Source: Candidatus Omnitrophota bacterium
GTDB taxonomy: Bacteria > Omnitrophota > Gorgyraeia > JABMRG01
NCBI GenBank assembly: GCA_030593065.1
Contig: JAUVHV010000004.1
Span: forward strand, 1-64,000
Reading direction: 5' to 3'
DNA length: 64,000 bases
Shown here: positions 7,036 to 15,673 of the stretch, piece after piece
Layout of the letters: every line of letters starts with the position of its first letter
Position numbering within the stretch: the stretch's first letter is position 1
Translations under genes and position numbers: made by a program
The notes under the pieces: model-generated
Seen by the model: the letters and a program-made list of their open reading frames with translations, nothing else
The model's database searches: none
What the model was told of the DNA's origin: nothing

Positions 7036-8871
7036 ATGCCAAATCAAAAAAGAAGAAAAAATGTAAGAAATCTCGCGATTATAGCGCATGTTGACCATGG
7101 GAAAACCACTCTTGTAGACGCTCTTCTCAAATATACAGGTGCCTATGAGTTTAAAGAGGGCGAGGCCGCTGTAATGGACTCAAATCCTCTTGAGAAAGAA
7201 AGAGGCATTACCATTCTGTCCAAAAATGCTTCTCTCCAATATAAAGGGGTACAATTTAATCTTGTTGATACACCTGGGCACGCTGATTTTGGTAGTGAGG
7301 TTGAGCGTATTCTTAAGATGGTTGATGGTGTGCTTCTTCTTGTCGATGCTTTTGAAGGGCCCATGCCGCAGACTAAATTTGTTTTAAAGAAGTCTCTTGA
7401 GCTGCATTTAAAGCCAATACTTGTGATAAATAAGCTTGATCGTCCCCATGCCCGCCCGGATGAAGTGGCGGATATGACATTTGATCTTTTTTGTGAACTA
7501 AACGCTTCTGATGAACAACTTGATTTTCCTATTGTTTACGCTTCCGGAAAGGATGGTTACGCGACTCTTGATCTTGATGAGCCGAGAGACTCTATGAAAC
7601 CTCTTCTAGAGACTATCCTGCATAGGGTATTACCACCAATAGCTAACCCTGATCTGCCTTTTCAAATGCTGGTTACAATGCTTGATTATAACTCTTATGT
7701 TGGACGAATCGCTATAGGGCGGGTTTTTCATGGGACTGTCCGCGTTGGAGACCCTGTAGCGCTTGTGAAACGTGATGGAACTATTACCAGAGGCAAGGCA
7801 ACTAAAATTATGAAGTATCGTGGACTAAGCCGTATTGAGGCTAATGAGGCTATAGCAGGAGATATTATATTAATTTCTGGGATAGATGATGTAGAGGTTG
7901 GAGAGACGCTTGCGTCTGTTGATGATCCAAAAGGATTGCCTACTATTAAGATAGATGAACCTACGATCTCCATGAACTTTTCTCATAATACAAGCCCCCT
8001 TGCAGGCAAAGATGGAGGCAGATTTTTAACCTCACGACACATACGGGAACGCCTTAAGCATGAGGCTATGATCAATGTTGGCATAAAGGTCGAGGAGATT
8101 GCGGGAACTGAGCGGTTAAAGGTTTCAGGCCGTGGTGAACTGCATCTTGCTATTCTTATTGAAACAATGCGTCGCGAAGGGTATGAGATGGAAATATCCA
8201 GGCCGCAGGTTATTTTGAAGAAAATGGGTGGCCAAACGCTTGAGCCTGTTGAAGAGGTAATAATTGAGGTGGAAGATGAGTATCAGGGCGCTGTTATGCA
8301 GGCGCTTGGAGTTCGCAAGGCTCAAACACGCGAGCTAAAGACGACATCTTCCGGCACTATCCGTATGGAATTTGTTACTGCTTCAAGGGCATTAATTGGG
8401 TTTAGAAGCCAGTTTCTTATGATGACTCGAGGTAGTGGTATCATGTACCAAAATTTTCTTGAATATCAGACCTATAAAGGAGATATGCCTACTCGTCAAA
8501 GTGGTGTTCTAATTTCACATGGATATGGTGATGCGGTGGCGTATGCGCTTTATATTTTACAGGCCCGCGGTGAAATTTTTGTTAAGCCGGGAGAAAAGTT
8601 ATATGAGGGGATGATCGTTGGTGTAAACAATAAAGGGGTCGATCTTATTGTGAATGCCTTACGTGAAAAGAAATTAACTAATATGCGTGCTTCAGGAAGT
8701 GATGACGCGATTGCACTTATACCTCCGCGGCAAATGACCCTTGAGTTTACCCTTGAGTTTATTGAGGATGATGAATTGGTTGAGATAACTCCCAAACATA
8801 TAAGGCTCCGAAAATTGTATTTGACAGAAGTAGATCGCAAACGAGCGAACCGCAGTATACAATCAAAATAA
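7036..8871 (+). CDS. typA: Ribosome-associated translational GTPase TypA/BipA
   Basis: 611 residues, the usual length of TypA/BipA. GTPase motifs: AHVDHGKTT (P-loop, about 17-25), the RGITI switch I near 55, DTPGHADF near 78 and NKLD near 131. EF-G-like domains II, III and V follow, then the BipA-specific C-terminal domain (about 480-600). It binds the 70S ribosome at the factor site, assists 50S assembly and supports growth under stress or low temperature. It begins 32 bases after the NapH-like gene and may share its transcript. Confidence 0.97.
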   Translation: MPNQKRRKNVRNLAIIAHVDHGKTTLVDALLKYTGAYEFKEGEAAVMDSNPLEKERGITILSKNASLQYKGVQFNLVDTPGHADFGSEVERILKMVDGVLLLVDAFEGPMPQTKFVLKKSLELHLKPILVINKLDRPHARPDEVADMTFDLFCELNASDEQLDFPIVYASGKDGYATLDLDEPRDSMKPLLETILHRVLPPIANPDLPFQMLVTMLDYNSYVGRIAIGRVFHGTVRVGDPVALVKRDGTITRGKATKIMKYRGLSRIEANEAIAGDIILISGIDDVEVGETLASVDDPKGLPTIKIDEPTISMNFSHNTSPLAGKDGGRFLTSRHIRERLKHEAMINVGIKVEEIAGTERLKVSGRGELHLAILIETMRREGYEMEISRPQVILKKMGGQTLEPVEEVIIEVEDEYQGAVMQALGVRKAQTRELKTTSSGTIRMEFVTASRALIGFRSQFLMMTRGSGIMYQNFLEYQTYKGDMPTRQSGVLISHGYGDAVAYALYILQARGEIFVKPGEKLYEGMIVGVNNKGVDLIVNALREKKLTNMRASGSDDAIALIPPRQMTLEFTLEFIEDDELVEITPKHIRLRKLYLTEVDRKRANRSIQSK

Positions 8872-8936
8872 TTTCTTTTAACTTTAATTATAGAAGAGGG
8901 TATAAGGGGTTGAGTAGCCTAATTTCCCGAATTTCA

Positions 8937-8964
8937 TTGAGATTCAAGGTATAGGTGGTAAAAT
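8937..8964 (+). promoter_or_regulatory. Probable promoter for the acyl-ACP synthetase fusion gene
   Basis: TTGAGA (8937-8942), a 16-base spacer and TAAAAT (8959-8964), 31 bases upstream of the ATG at 8996. AGGAG at about 8973-8977 may be the ribosome-binding site, but it is rather far from the ATG. Confidence 0.45.
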
Positions 8965-8995
8965 ATTAATATCAGGAGTAATTTTAAATAATATA

Positions 8996-11686
8996 ATGAA
9001 TAACAGATGCCTTAAAGATAGCCTGCAGGAAACATTGGAGAGATTCTCCGACAATATAGCTATGCGGGCTAAAAAAGAAAAAGGCTGGGACCTCATAACT
9101 TACGCAGGGTTAAAGAATAGAATAGATAAACATAGCTCTTTTGTAAAAGAACTTGGGCTTAGCAAAGGCGATAGAATAGCCCTGTTATCAAAGAATTCAC
9201 CGGAATGGGGCACAATCTTTTTTTCTTGCATCTTAACAGGCATGATAGTTGTGCCGATAGCTGTGAACTCTACGCCCGATGAAATAAAAAATATTATAAA
9301 TGACTCTGGCGCTAAAGTTATATTTTTATCAACAGAGCTGTCTGTGTTGGCTGAAGAACTAAAGAACCTATCTACTCTTGAAAAGATAATCATTATTGAT
9401 GAAAACCGAATAACAGGAGTAAGTGATGTAAGAAGATCGCTTCCTCGTGATACATCTGTTCCAAAGGATCTTGCTGTTATACTTTATACCTCTGGTACCA
9501 CCGCAAGCCCAAAAGGGGTTATGCTTACTCATCAGAACCTCTACTCCAATTTCTGTTCCGTAACCAGGCTGGGTATAATGTCTTCTAAAGATAATATATT
9601 ATCTGTATTGCCTCTTCATCATACGTATCCGCTCATGATTACTCTTATTGTCCCGATTTTAAGCGGTGCGTGTATAGTATATCCGGCATATGATTGGCCC
9701 GAGACATTGACTAATTATATAAAGGATGCCGCTATTACTGTATTGGTGGGAGTGCCACAGATGTTTCATAGGATACACCAACGAATAACAAATAAACTGC
9801 GGAATTTGGGCCTGCTTTCTCGATTATATATCTATACCGCGGCAAACCTTTCCTGGTTTATCCGAAAAAGATCCGGTTTAAATCCTGCAAGGATATTGCT
9901 ATCAAGACTCCATAATACCTTTGGTAAACAGCTGCGCTTTTTTGCTTCAGGTGGCGCTAAGATAGATAAAAAAGTAGAAGAGGATCTGTTCAGATGGGGT
10001 TTTACTGTCCTGGAGGGTTATGGCCTTACCGAGACATCACCAGTTGCTGCTTTTAACCCACCAGATAAACCAAAGATAGGTTCAGTAGGCATACCGATTT
10101 CTAATGTAAAAATAAAGATTGTAGGTAAAGATAAAACAGGGGTGGGTGAAGTTGTTATCCAGGGCCCTAATGTGATGAACGGTTATTACCATAAACAGGA
10201 TCAGACTAAAGAGTGTATAAGAGATGGGTGGTTTTTTTCAGGCGATTTGGGATATTTTGATAAAGAAGGTTACCTTTATATTACAGGCAGGTCTAAGGAA
10301 CTCATAATCTTGAGTTCCGGCAAAAACATATATCCAGATGAGGTTGAAATAGAATATTCCAAAACACCTTTTGTAAAAGAGATCTGCGTGTTAGGCGTAG
10401 CGAGAGAAAAAGGAGCAGGCACGCAGGATTACTTATATGCTGTTGTTGTGCCGGATTTTGAGTTTTTCAAAGAGAGAGGCGAAATAAATATCTACAGCGT
10501 TATAAAAAGCAGGTTTGAAGATATATCTAAAAACCTCCCTAGCCACAAGCATATAATGGGGTTTGTGGTTACAAATAAGTTTCTTCCCCGTACTGTCCTG
10601 GGCAAGCTGAAGAGATACGAAGTTGAAAAAATATATATTGCCGATATTTTAAAAAGGAAACTTTCTCCGGAGAGGGAAAGCCTTTCTCCTGATGATGAAA
10701 GGATTACCAGGTCTGAAGTGGGTAAGAAGGTTATCGGTTACTTGAGACAGTCCTTTGGTATTAAAAAACAAGTTCTATTAAACAGTAGCATAGAGATAGA
10801 TCTGGGAGTCGATTCATTAGGCAGGGTTGAGCTTATATCTGCTATGGAAAGGGTTTTCGGCATTAAGTTGTCCGGAAGTTTAATATCGGCCAGTATATTT
10901 ACTGTAAAGGATCTAATCTTAAAAATAGAGAGTGTTATGGCGGCGACGAAGGAAAAAATAGGGCCGCCTGATATAGAACCGATACATCTGGAAGAGTTGA
11001 TTAAAAGGCCCCTGGGCACAGAATTTATGAATAAAATCCGATTAAAGCCCACACTACTTGATTATATTCTCGCATTTCTAGTCAGGGGCTTTGTATATCT
11101 ATTTTTTAGACTCTTCTATAAATTAAAGATAGAAGGGGCTGATAAAATTCCAAAAGAGGGCCCTTATATAATATGCGTAAACCACGTAAGCTTTTTTGAT
11201 GGGTTTATTGTTTCCGTTTCAGTGCCTTTCCATTCGGCTATGAAGTTGTTCTTTATGGGTTTTAAGATGTATTTTGTTGTACCTATTGTAAAGTCTTTGG
11301 TCAAGGCGGGAAGGATACTTCCGATTGACGCCACACAGATAGTAGATGTTATGCAGGCAGCCTTTTTTGTCTTAAGTAACGGTAAAGCAATTTGTATATT
11401 TCCGGAAGGGCAGAGGTCTTTTGATGGAAGGCCTTTGAGGTTTAAAAAAGGGGTGGGTTTGGTTGCAAAAGAGGTGAGGGTCAAACTCGTGCCAGCATTT
11501 ATTGAAGGCGCTTTTGAGGCCTGGTCCAGAACAAGCCGTTTTCCAAAATTGGGCAGAATAAAGGTGAAATTCGGTGATGCGGTAGATAGCCAGCAGATGC
11601 TTGAAGAAGGACAACGGCTTGGCATTAAAGATGATGCTGAGGCCATATCTTCAGCTATAAGAGAAAGAGTAATAGCTTTAATGTAA
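8996..11686 (+). CDS. Acyl-ACP/CoA synthetase - acyl carrier protein - acyltransferase fusion (Aas-like)
   Basis: 896 residues with three modules. Residues about 1-540 are an AMP-forming acyl-activating enzyme (LYTSGTTASPKGVMLTH at 162-178, GYGLTETSP near 341, GDLGYFD, and a C-terminal GK motif near 536). About 570-645 is an acyl carrier protein domain with the phosphopantetheine Ser607 in LGVDSLGRVE. About 690-896 is a PlsC-type acyltransferase (NHVSFFDG with His730 and Asp735; FPEG at 802-805). The protein could activate a fatty acid, load it on its own carrier domain and transfer it to a lysophospholipid, like E. coli Aas but with the domain order reversed and a built-in ACP. Acts at the inner membrane in phospholipid repair or synthesis. 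Confidence 0.9.
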   Translation: MNNRCLKDSLQETLERFSDNIAMRAKKEKGWDLITYAGLKNRIDKHSSFVKELGLSKGDRIALLSKNSPEWGTIFFSCILTGMIVVPIAVNSTPDEIKNIINDSGAKVIFLSTELSVLAEELKNLSTLEKIIIIDENRITGVSDVRRSLPRDTSVPKDLAVILYTSGTTASPKGVMLTHQNLYSNFCSVTRLGIMSSKDNILSVLPLHHTYPLMITLIVPILSGACIVYPAYDWPETLTNYIKDAAITVLVGVPQMFHRIHQRITNKLRNLGLLSRLYIYTAANLSWFIRKRSGLNPARILLSRLHNTFGKQLRFFASGGAKIDKKVEEDLFRWGFTVLEGYGLTETSPVAAFNPPDKPKIGSVGIPISNVKIKIVGKDKTGVGEVVIQGPNVMNGYYHKQDQTKECIRDGWFFSGDLGYFDKEGYLYITGRSKELIILSSGKNIYPDEVEIEYSKTPFVKEICVLGVAREKGAGTQDYLYAVVVPDFEFFKERGEINIYSVIKSRFEDISKNLPSHKHIMGFVVTNKFLPRTVLGKLKRYEVEKIYIADILKRKLSPERESLSPDDERITRSEVGKKVIGYLRQSFGIKKQVLLNSSIEIDLGVDSLGRVELISAMERVFGIKLSGSLISASIFTVKDLILKIESVMAATKEKIGPPDIEPIHLEELIKRPLGTEFMNKIRLKPTLLDYILAFLVRGFVYLFFRLFYKLKIEGADKIPKEGPYIICVNHVSFFDGFIVSVSVPFHSAMKLFFMGFKMYFVVPIVKSLVKAGRILPIDATQIVDVMQAAFFVLSNGKAICIFPEGQRSFDGRPLRFKKGVGLVAKEVRVKLVPAFIEGAFEAWSRTSRFPKLGRIKVKFGDAVDSQQMLEEGQRLGIKDDAEAISSAIRERVIALM

Positions 11687-11717
11687 AAGCTTAATATCAT
11701 AAGGAGTTTATAAAGGG

Positions 11718-12515
11718 ATGCCTAAGAACCTCTTATATCTTATTATCATAATTGCATGCTTTATTATTTATTTGAGATTTATAGAAAAACGCAGCATTTT
11801 TTTCCCCATGAAAGAGATCAAGTCAGATCCTGAAATAATCGGTTTGTCTTTTGAAGAGGTAAATTTCAAGACCGCAGACAACGTTGAACTTAATGGATGG
11901 TTCATTCCACGCGAGGGCGCTAAAGACACCATAATATTTTGCCATGGCAATGGCGGCAATATAAGCCATCGGTTAGAAAAGATCGCTATATTGCACAATA
12001 TAGGTTTAAATGTTTTTATATTTGATTATAGAGGGTATGGAAGGAGCAAGGGCTCGCCCAGCGAAAAGGGTTTATACAAAGACGCGGAGGCGGCATATGG
12101 ATATTTAGTAAGCCGTGATAATATCTCTGAGGAAAATATAGTCCTGTATGGAGAATCTATCGGAGGGGCAGTTGCGATAGACCTGGCAATGAGACGGAAG
12201 GTTAAGGCCCTGATCACTGAAGAGACACTTAGTTCTGTTAAGGATATGATAAAGATTATATACCCTTTTCTGCCATATTTTGTTTTCCAAAGCAGATTTG
12301 ATTCTGTTTCTAAAATAAAGGGTATCAATGTCCCGAAGCTGATTATACACAGCGTTGATGATGAGATTGTCCCTTTTCGTTTAGGAGAAAAGCTTTTTGA
12401 AAGTGCTTCTTTCCCAAAGGAATTCCTTAAAATAAGAGGTTCTCATAATACAGCTTTTTTAGATTCTAAGGAACTATTTATTTCGGGTATAACTTCTTTT
12501 GTGAAGGCCCTGTAA
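11718..12515 (+). CDS. Membrane-anchored alpha/beta hydrolase
   Basis: 265-residue serine hydrolase with one N-terminal membrane segment (about 4-20) and the fold of the BEM46/ABHD13-like family. Triad visible: Ser147 in GESIGG, an Asp in HSVDDEIVPF (about 213) and His243 in GSHN. An oxyanion-type HGNGGN motif lies near residue 75. It starts 31 bases after the Aas-like fusion with AAGGAG upstream, so the two probably form one operon. A role in lipid or ester turnover fits the neighbour, but the substrate is unknown. Confidence 0.85.
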   Translation: MPKNLLYLIIIIACFIIYLRFIEKRSIFFPMKEIKSDPEIIGLSFEEVNFKTADNVELNGWFIPREGAKDTIIFCHGNGGNISHRLEKIAILHNIGLNVFIFDYRGYGRSKGSPSEKGLYKDAEAAYGYLVSRDNISEENIVLYGESIGGAVAIDLAMRRKVKALITEETLSSVKDMIKIIYPFLPYFVFQSRFDSVSKIKGINVPKLIIHSVDDEIVPFRLGEKLFESASFPKEFLKIRGSHNTAFLDSKELFISGITSFVKAL

Positions 12516-12565
12516 AAACAGCTCCCTTTAATTATATCAGAGAAAAACAGCTTTGACATTCAATA

Positions 12566-12594
12566 TTGTATTTATATTTATTTTGACATATAAT
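12566..12594 (+). promoter_or_regulatory. Promoter of the polyamine cluster
   Basis: TTGTAT (12566-12571), a 17-base spacer and a perfect TATAAT (12589-12594). Two TTGACA hexamers also occur at 12553-12558 and 12583-12588; the first could pair with TATTTA at 12575-12580. From TATAAT the predicted start of transcription lies only about 4-6 bases before the ATG at 12606, implying a nearly leaderless message, and no Shine-Dalgarno sequence is present. Confidence 0.65.
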
Positions 12595-12605
12595 GAGTAT
12601 CACGT

Positions 12606-13709
12606 ATGAGCTTAAAAACCCCTTATTATTTGATTGATGAAAGAAGATTGCTGAAGAATCTTAAAGTTATACAGTATATCAAAGAATCTTCCGGCATAAG
12701 GTCTGTATTGGCCCTTAAGTGTTTTTCTGCTTGGAGTGTTTTCGGCCTGATGAAGAAATATATGGATGGTACAACATCAAGTTCTTTATATGAGGCGAGG
12801 TTAGGCAGGGAGAAGTTTGGCAAAGAGGTGCATGCATATTGCGTAGCTTACACAAAGGATGAGATCAGGGAGGTTAGCAGATTTTCCGATAAAGTGATAT
12901 TTAATTCATATTCACAATTGAAAAGTTTTTACCGGTTAGTGCAAGGTTGCAAGATTGGATTGCGCCTAAATTCCGGCATTAGTTATTCTCATTATGACTT
13001 AGCGGATCCTGCCAGACGTTTTTCAAGGCTTGGGGAACCTGGTATGGCTGTTATTAAAGACGCGTCGAATCTTATCAGCGGGGTAATGTTCCATTTTAAC
13101 TGTGAAAATAGTGATTTTAGGAACTTTTCCTTAAACATGGATTATATAAGCCGTAAATACAGCCACTTATTGAAAAAATTAGAATGGGTAAGTTTAGGCG
13201 GTGGTATCTATTTTACTCAAAAAGAATATCCGATTGAGAAATTTTGCAGGATATTAAAAAATTTCAGTAACCGTTTTAATGTGCAGGTTTATCTGGAACC
13301 CGGAGAAAGTGTTATTACACAATCAGCAGAGTTGGTTACCAGTGTTGTTGATATTGTCCGCAACAGGATTGACATAGCTATCGTCGATGCTTCAGTAGAG
13401 GCGCATATGCTTGATCTATTAATTTATAGAGATAGCGCGAAGATAGAAAAATCCAACAATGGAAAATTTAAATATATGGTTGCAGGCCGTTCATGCCTGG
13501 CAGGCGATATATTTGGTACTTATTATTTTAAATCTAAGCTGAAGATAGGCAGTATCATTAAGTTTACTGATACAGCAGGTTATACTATGGTTAAGAAGAA
13601 CTGGTTTAACGGGCTTACTATGCCTTCTATCGCGGTAAAAAGATTAGATGGGTCTATAGAGTTAACCAGAAGGTTTGGATATAAAGATTTTGTAAGCAGT
13701 ATGTCATAA
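12606..13709 (+). CDS. nspC: Carboxynorspermidine/carboxyspermidine decarboxylase
   Basis: 367-residue PLP enzyme of the alanine racemase-fold decarboxylase group. It decarboxylates carboxy(nor)spermidine to (nor)spermidine, the last step of the SAM-independent polyamine pathway. Visible: the TPYYLIDE N-terminus, the PLP lysine Lys38 in LALKCFS, the MFHFNCEN segment, the phosphate-binding SLGGGIYFT, the LEPGESVI motif, and the C-terminal AGRSCLAGD that carries the active-site Cys/Asp region. The dehydrogenase partner follows 38 bases downstream. The order (decarboxylase first) is the reverse of some other operons. Cytoplasmic. Confidence 0.92.
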   Translation: MSLKTPYYLIDERRLLKNLKVIQYIKESSGIRSVLALKCFSAWSVFGLMKKYMDGTTSSSLYEARLGREKFGKEVHAYCVAYTKDEIREVSRFSDKVIFNSYSQLKSFYRLVQGCKIGLRLNSGISYSHYDLADPARRFSRLGEPGMAVIKDASNLISGVMFHFNCENSDFRNFSLNMDYISRKYSHLLKKLEWVSLGGGIYFTQKEYPIEKFCRILKNFSNRFNVQVYLEPGESVITQSAELVTSVVDIVRNRIDIAIVDASVEAHMLDLLIYRDSAKIEKSNNGKFKYMVAGRSCLAGDIFGTYYFKSKLKIGSIIKFTDTAGYTMVKKNWFNGLTMPSIAVKRLDGSIELTRRFGYKDFVSSMS

Positions 13710-13747
13710 AATTTCTAATATTTTTTTAATAAGAAGGGCTTGTTTAA

Positions 13748-15001
13748 ATGAAAAAAAACGTGTTAATAGTTGGCGCTGGAGGCGTTGCTCACGTGGCCGC
13801 GCATAAATGCGCGCAACAAAATGATATTTTAGGTGATATATGTATTGCATCAAGAACTCAGCGTAAATGCGATGCCATAATAGATAGCATTAAAAGAAAA
13901 AAATATGTTAAGGATACCACAAAAAAAATATATTCACGCCAAATAGACGCGTTGGATATTCCTGCTGTGATAAAACTTATAGAAGGGACCGGCTCACAAA
14001 TAGTAATTAACCTTGCTCAATCTTATGTTAATATGTCTTTGCTTGAAGCTTGCATAAAAACAGGTGCTGCGTATATTGACACAGCTATACATGAAGAGCC
14101 TGATAAGGTATGTGAAGATCCGCCATGGTATGCTAATTATGAATGGAATCGCAAAGATACTTGTAAAAAAAATAATATTACAGCGATATTAGGGGCAGGG
14201 TTTGACCCCGGAGTAGTAAATGCTTACTGCGCTTTGGCAGTTAAGCATTATTTCGATACTATCGATAGCATTGATATAATGGATGTTAATGCAGGTAACC
14301 ACGGCAGGTATTTTGCCACAAATTTCGATCCTGAAATAAATTTCCGGGAATTTAAAAAAGTATGGACCTGGATTAATCGGAAGTGGGTAATGAAAAAAGT
14401 TCATTCTATAAAACTGGATTATGATTTTCCGGTTGTTGGCAGACAGCCTGTTTATCTAAATGGCCATGATGAACTTCATTCTCTATTTAAGAATATCGAC
14501 GCTGACAGCATACGCTTTTGGATGGGATTTAGTGACCATTATATAAATGTTTTCACGGTTCTGACGAATTTAGGCCTGACTTCCGAAAAACCTATTAGGA
14601 CAGCGGAGGGTATAGAGGTCGTTCCTTTAAAAGTTTTAAAGGCACTCCTACCTGACCCATTGTCACTCGCCCCCGGTTATACAGGTAAGACCTGTATTGG
14701 TAATTTTGTTAAGGGTGTTAAAGATGGCAAGGAAAAGGAGATTTTTATTTATAATATATGTGATCATGCCCAGTGTTATAAAGAGGTAGAGTCGCAAGCC
14801 ATCTGTTATACTGCCGGAGTTCCACCTGTTGCCGCGGCAATTCTTGTTGGCAATGGTATTTGGGATATTAAAACTATGGTTAATGTTGAAGAATTGGATC
14901 CGGACCCATTTATTGAATTGCTTGACAAGATAGGGTTACCGTCGATAATAGAAGAAAATCCATCGATTCTTTCGTTACCCTTTCAGGCAGTGAAAGAATG
15001 A
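13748..15001 (+). CDS. Carboxynorspermidine/carboxyspermidine dehydrogenase
   Basis: 417-residue member of the saccharopine dehydrogenase family. It condenses putrescine (or diaminopropane) with aspartate semialdehyde and reduces the imine with NADPH to carboxy(nor)spermidine, the substrate of the preceding enzyme. Visible: the Rossmann motif VGAGGVAHVAAHKCA (about 8-22), the SRTQRKCD cofactor segment, YIDTAIHE, and GAGFDPGVVNAYCA (about 153-166) typical of this subgroup. The length matches the family. It clearly belongs with the nspC gene upstream. I left out a symbol because naming varies (CANSDH/CASDH). Confidence 0.92.
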   Translation: MKKNVLIVGAGGVAHVAAHKCAQQNDILGDICIASRTQRKCDAIIDSIKRKKYVKDTTKKIYSRQIDALDIPAVIKLIEGTGSQIVINLAQSYVNMSLLEACIKTGAAYIDTAIHEEPDKVCEDPPWYANYEWNRKDTCKKNNITAILGAGFDPGVVNAYCALAVKHYFDTIDSIDIMDVNAGNHGRYFATNFDPEINFREFKKVWTWINRKWVMKKVHSIKLDYDFPVVGRQPVYLNGHDELHSLFKNIDADSIRFWMGFSDHYINVFTVLTNLGLTSEKPIRTAEGIEVVPLKVLKALLPDPLSLAPGYTGKTCIGNFVKGVKDGKEKEIFIYNICDHAQCYKEVESQAICYTAGVPPVAAAILVGNGIWDIKTMVNVEELDPDPFIELLDKIGLPSIIEENPSILSLPFQAVKE

Positions 15002-15050
15002 AATTTTAAATAAGAGATTTTATATATTTAACCACTTGTAACAAAACTAG

Positions 15051-15080
15051 TTGCAAAGACTTTTTACTTAGGTGTATAAT
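15051..15080 (+). promoter_or_regulatory. Promoter P1 upstream of the SpeD-like gene
   Basis: TTGCAA (15051-15056), an 18-base spacer and a perfect TATAAT (15075-15080). It would give a leader of about 210 bases before the SpeD-like start at 15300. Confidence 0.6.
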
Positions 15081-15096
15081 CATAAAGATAGTTTTA

Positions 15097-15131
15097 ACTA
15101 AATATATGGGCTTATTTAGTGGTATACTAAA
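15097..15131 (+). promoter_or_regulatory. Alternative hairpins in the SpeD-like leader
   Basis: ACTAAATA (15097-15104) pairs perfectly with TATTTAGT (15113-15120). The same second segment can instead pair with ACTAAA at 15126-15131, so two hairpins compete. No T-run follows, so it is not an obvious terminator. It could be chance in AT-rich DNA or a control element of the P1 transcript. Confidence 0.35.
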
Positions 15132-15138
15132 AAATGTA

Positions 15139-15168
15139 TTGACAGATATAGTATATATTTAGTATATA
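15139..15168 (+). promoter_or_regulatory. Promoter P2 upstream of the SpeD-like gene
   Basis: A consensus TTGACA (15139-15144), an 18-base spacer and TATATA (15163-15168) within a strongly AT-rich stretch. It would give a leader of about 125 bases. The interval 15170-15299 has no other recognisable element apart from AAGGAG just before the start codon. Confidence 0.6.
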
Positions 15169-15299
15169 TATATTTTATGTATATGGTCAATGCTGTTATT
15201 ATAACTTTTATAAATGCGAAAAACCAGCAACAGATATTATGATTGGTAAATTCACCTTGGCAGAATCTATCTGCCTGAATAAAGAAGGAGAACAAAAGG

Positions 15300-15659
15300 A
15301 TGAAAAAGAAGACCTACGGCTATGAGCTGATTATGGATCTTTATGAATGCGAGATCGATATTCTTAGTTCAAAGAAAAAGCTGCAGGAGTATGTTAATAA
15401 GCTTTGCAAGCTGATAAGGATGAAGAAGTTTGGTAAGACCTTTATACCGTATTTTGGAGATAATGCTGTTTATACAAAAGGATATTCACTGGTACAGCTC
15501 ATAGAGACAAGTTCTATAACAGGCCATTTTTCAGATCTGTGGAAAACCGCCTATATAAATATATTCTCATGCAGGAAATATGATGCAGATAAAGCAACCA
15601 AGTTTACAAAGGAGTTTTTCAGGGCAAAAAAGATGAAGACTCGCTCAATCATCCGCTAA
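15300..15659 (+). CDS. SpeD-like pyruvoyl-dependent decarboxylase (S-adenosylmethionine decarboxylase homologue)
   Basis: 119 residues, the size of class 1B AdoMet decarboxylase proenzymes. The GYELIMDLYECE start and the ETSSITGHF segment (Glu69 to Phe77) followed by AYINIFSCRKYDADKATKFT match the family. The self-cleavage serine that becomes the pyruvoyl group would lie at Ser71/Ser72, and FSC carries the conserved cysteine region. It follows two genes of the carboxyspermidine pathway, which does not use decarboxylated SAM. Some SpeD homologues are reported to be ornithine or arginine decarboxylases, so it may instead supply putrescine or agmatine. The substrate cannot be fixed from sequence alone. 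AAGGAG lies 9 bases upstream. Confidence 0.75.
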   Translation: MKKKTYGYELIMDLYECEIDILSSKKKLQEYVNKLCKLIRMKKFGKTFIPYFGDNAVYTKGYSLVQLIETSSITGHFSDLWKTAYINIFSCRKYDADKATKFTKEFFRAKKMKTRSIIR

Positions 15660-15673
15660 GTACCTAAAATAAT

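Noticed and set aside
12606-13709. Diaminopimelate decarboxylase
   Set aside because: Same fold, but the LALKCFS lysine segment, the short length and the adjacent saccharopine-dehydrogenase-like partner fit carboxynorspermidine decarboxylase.
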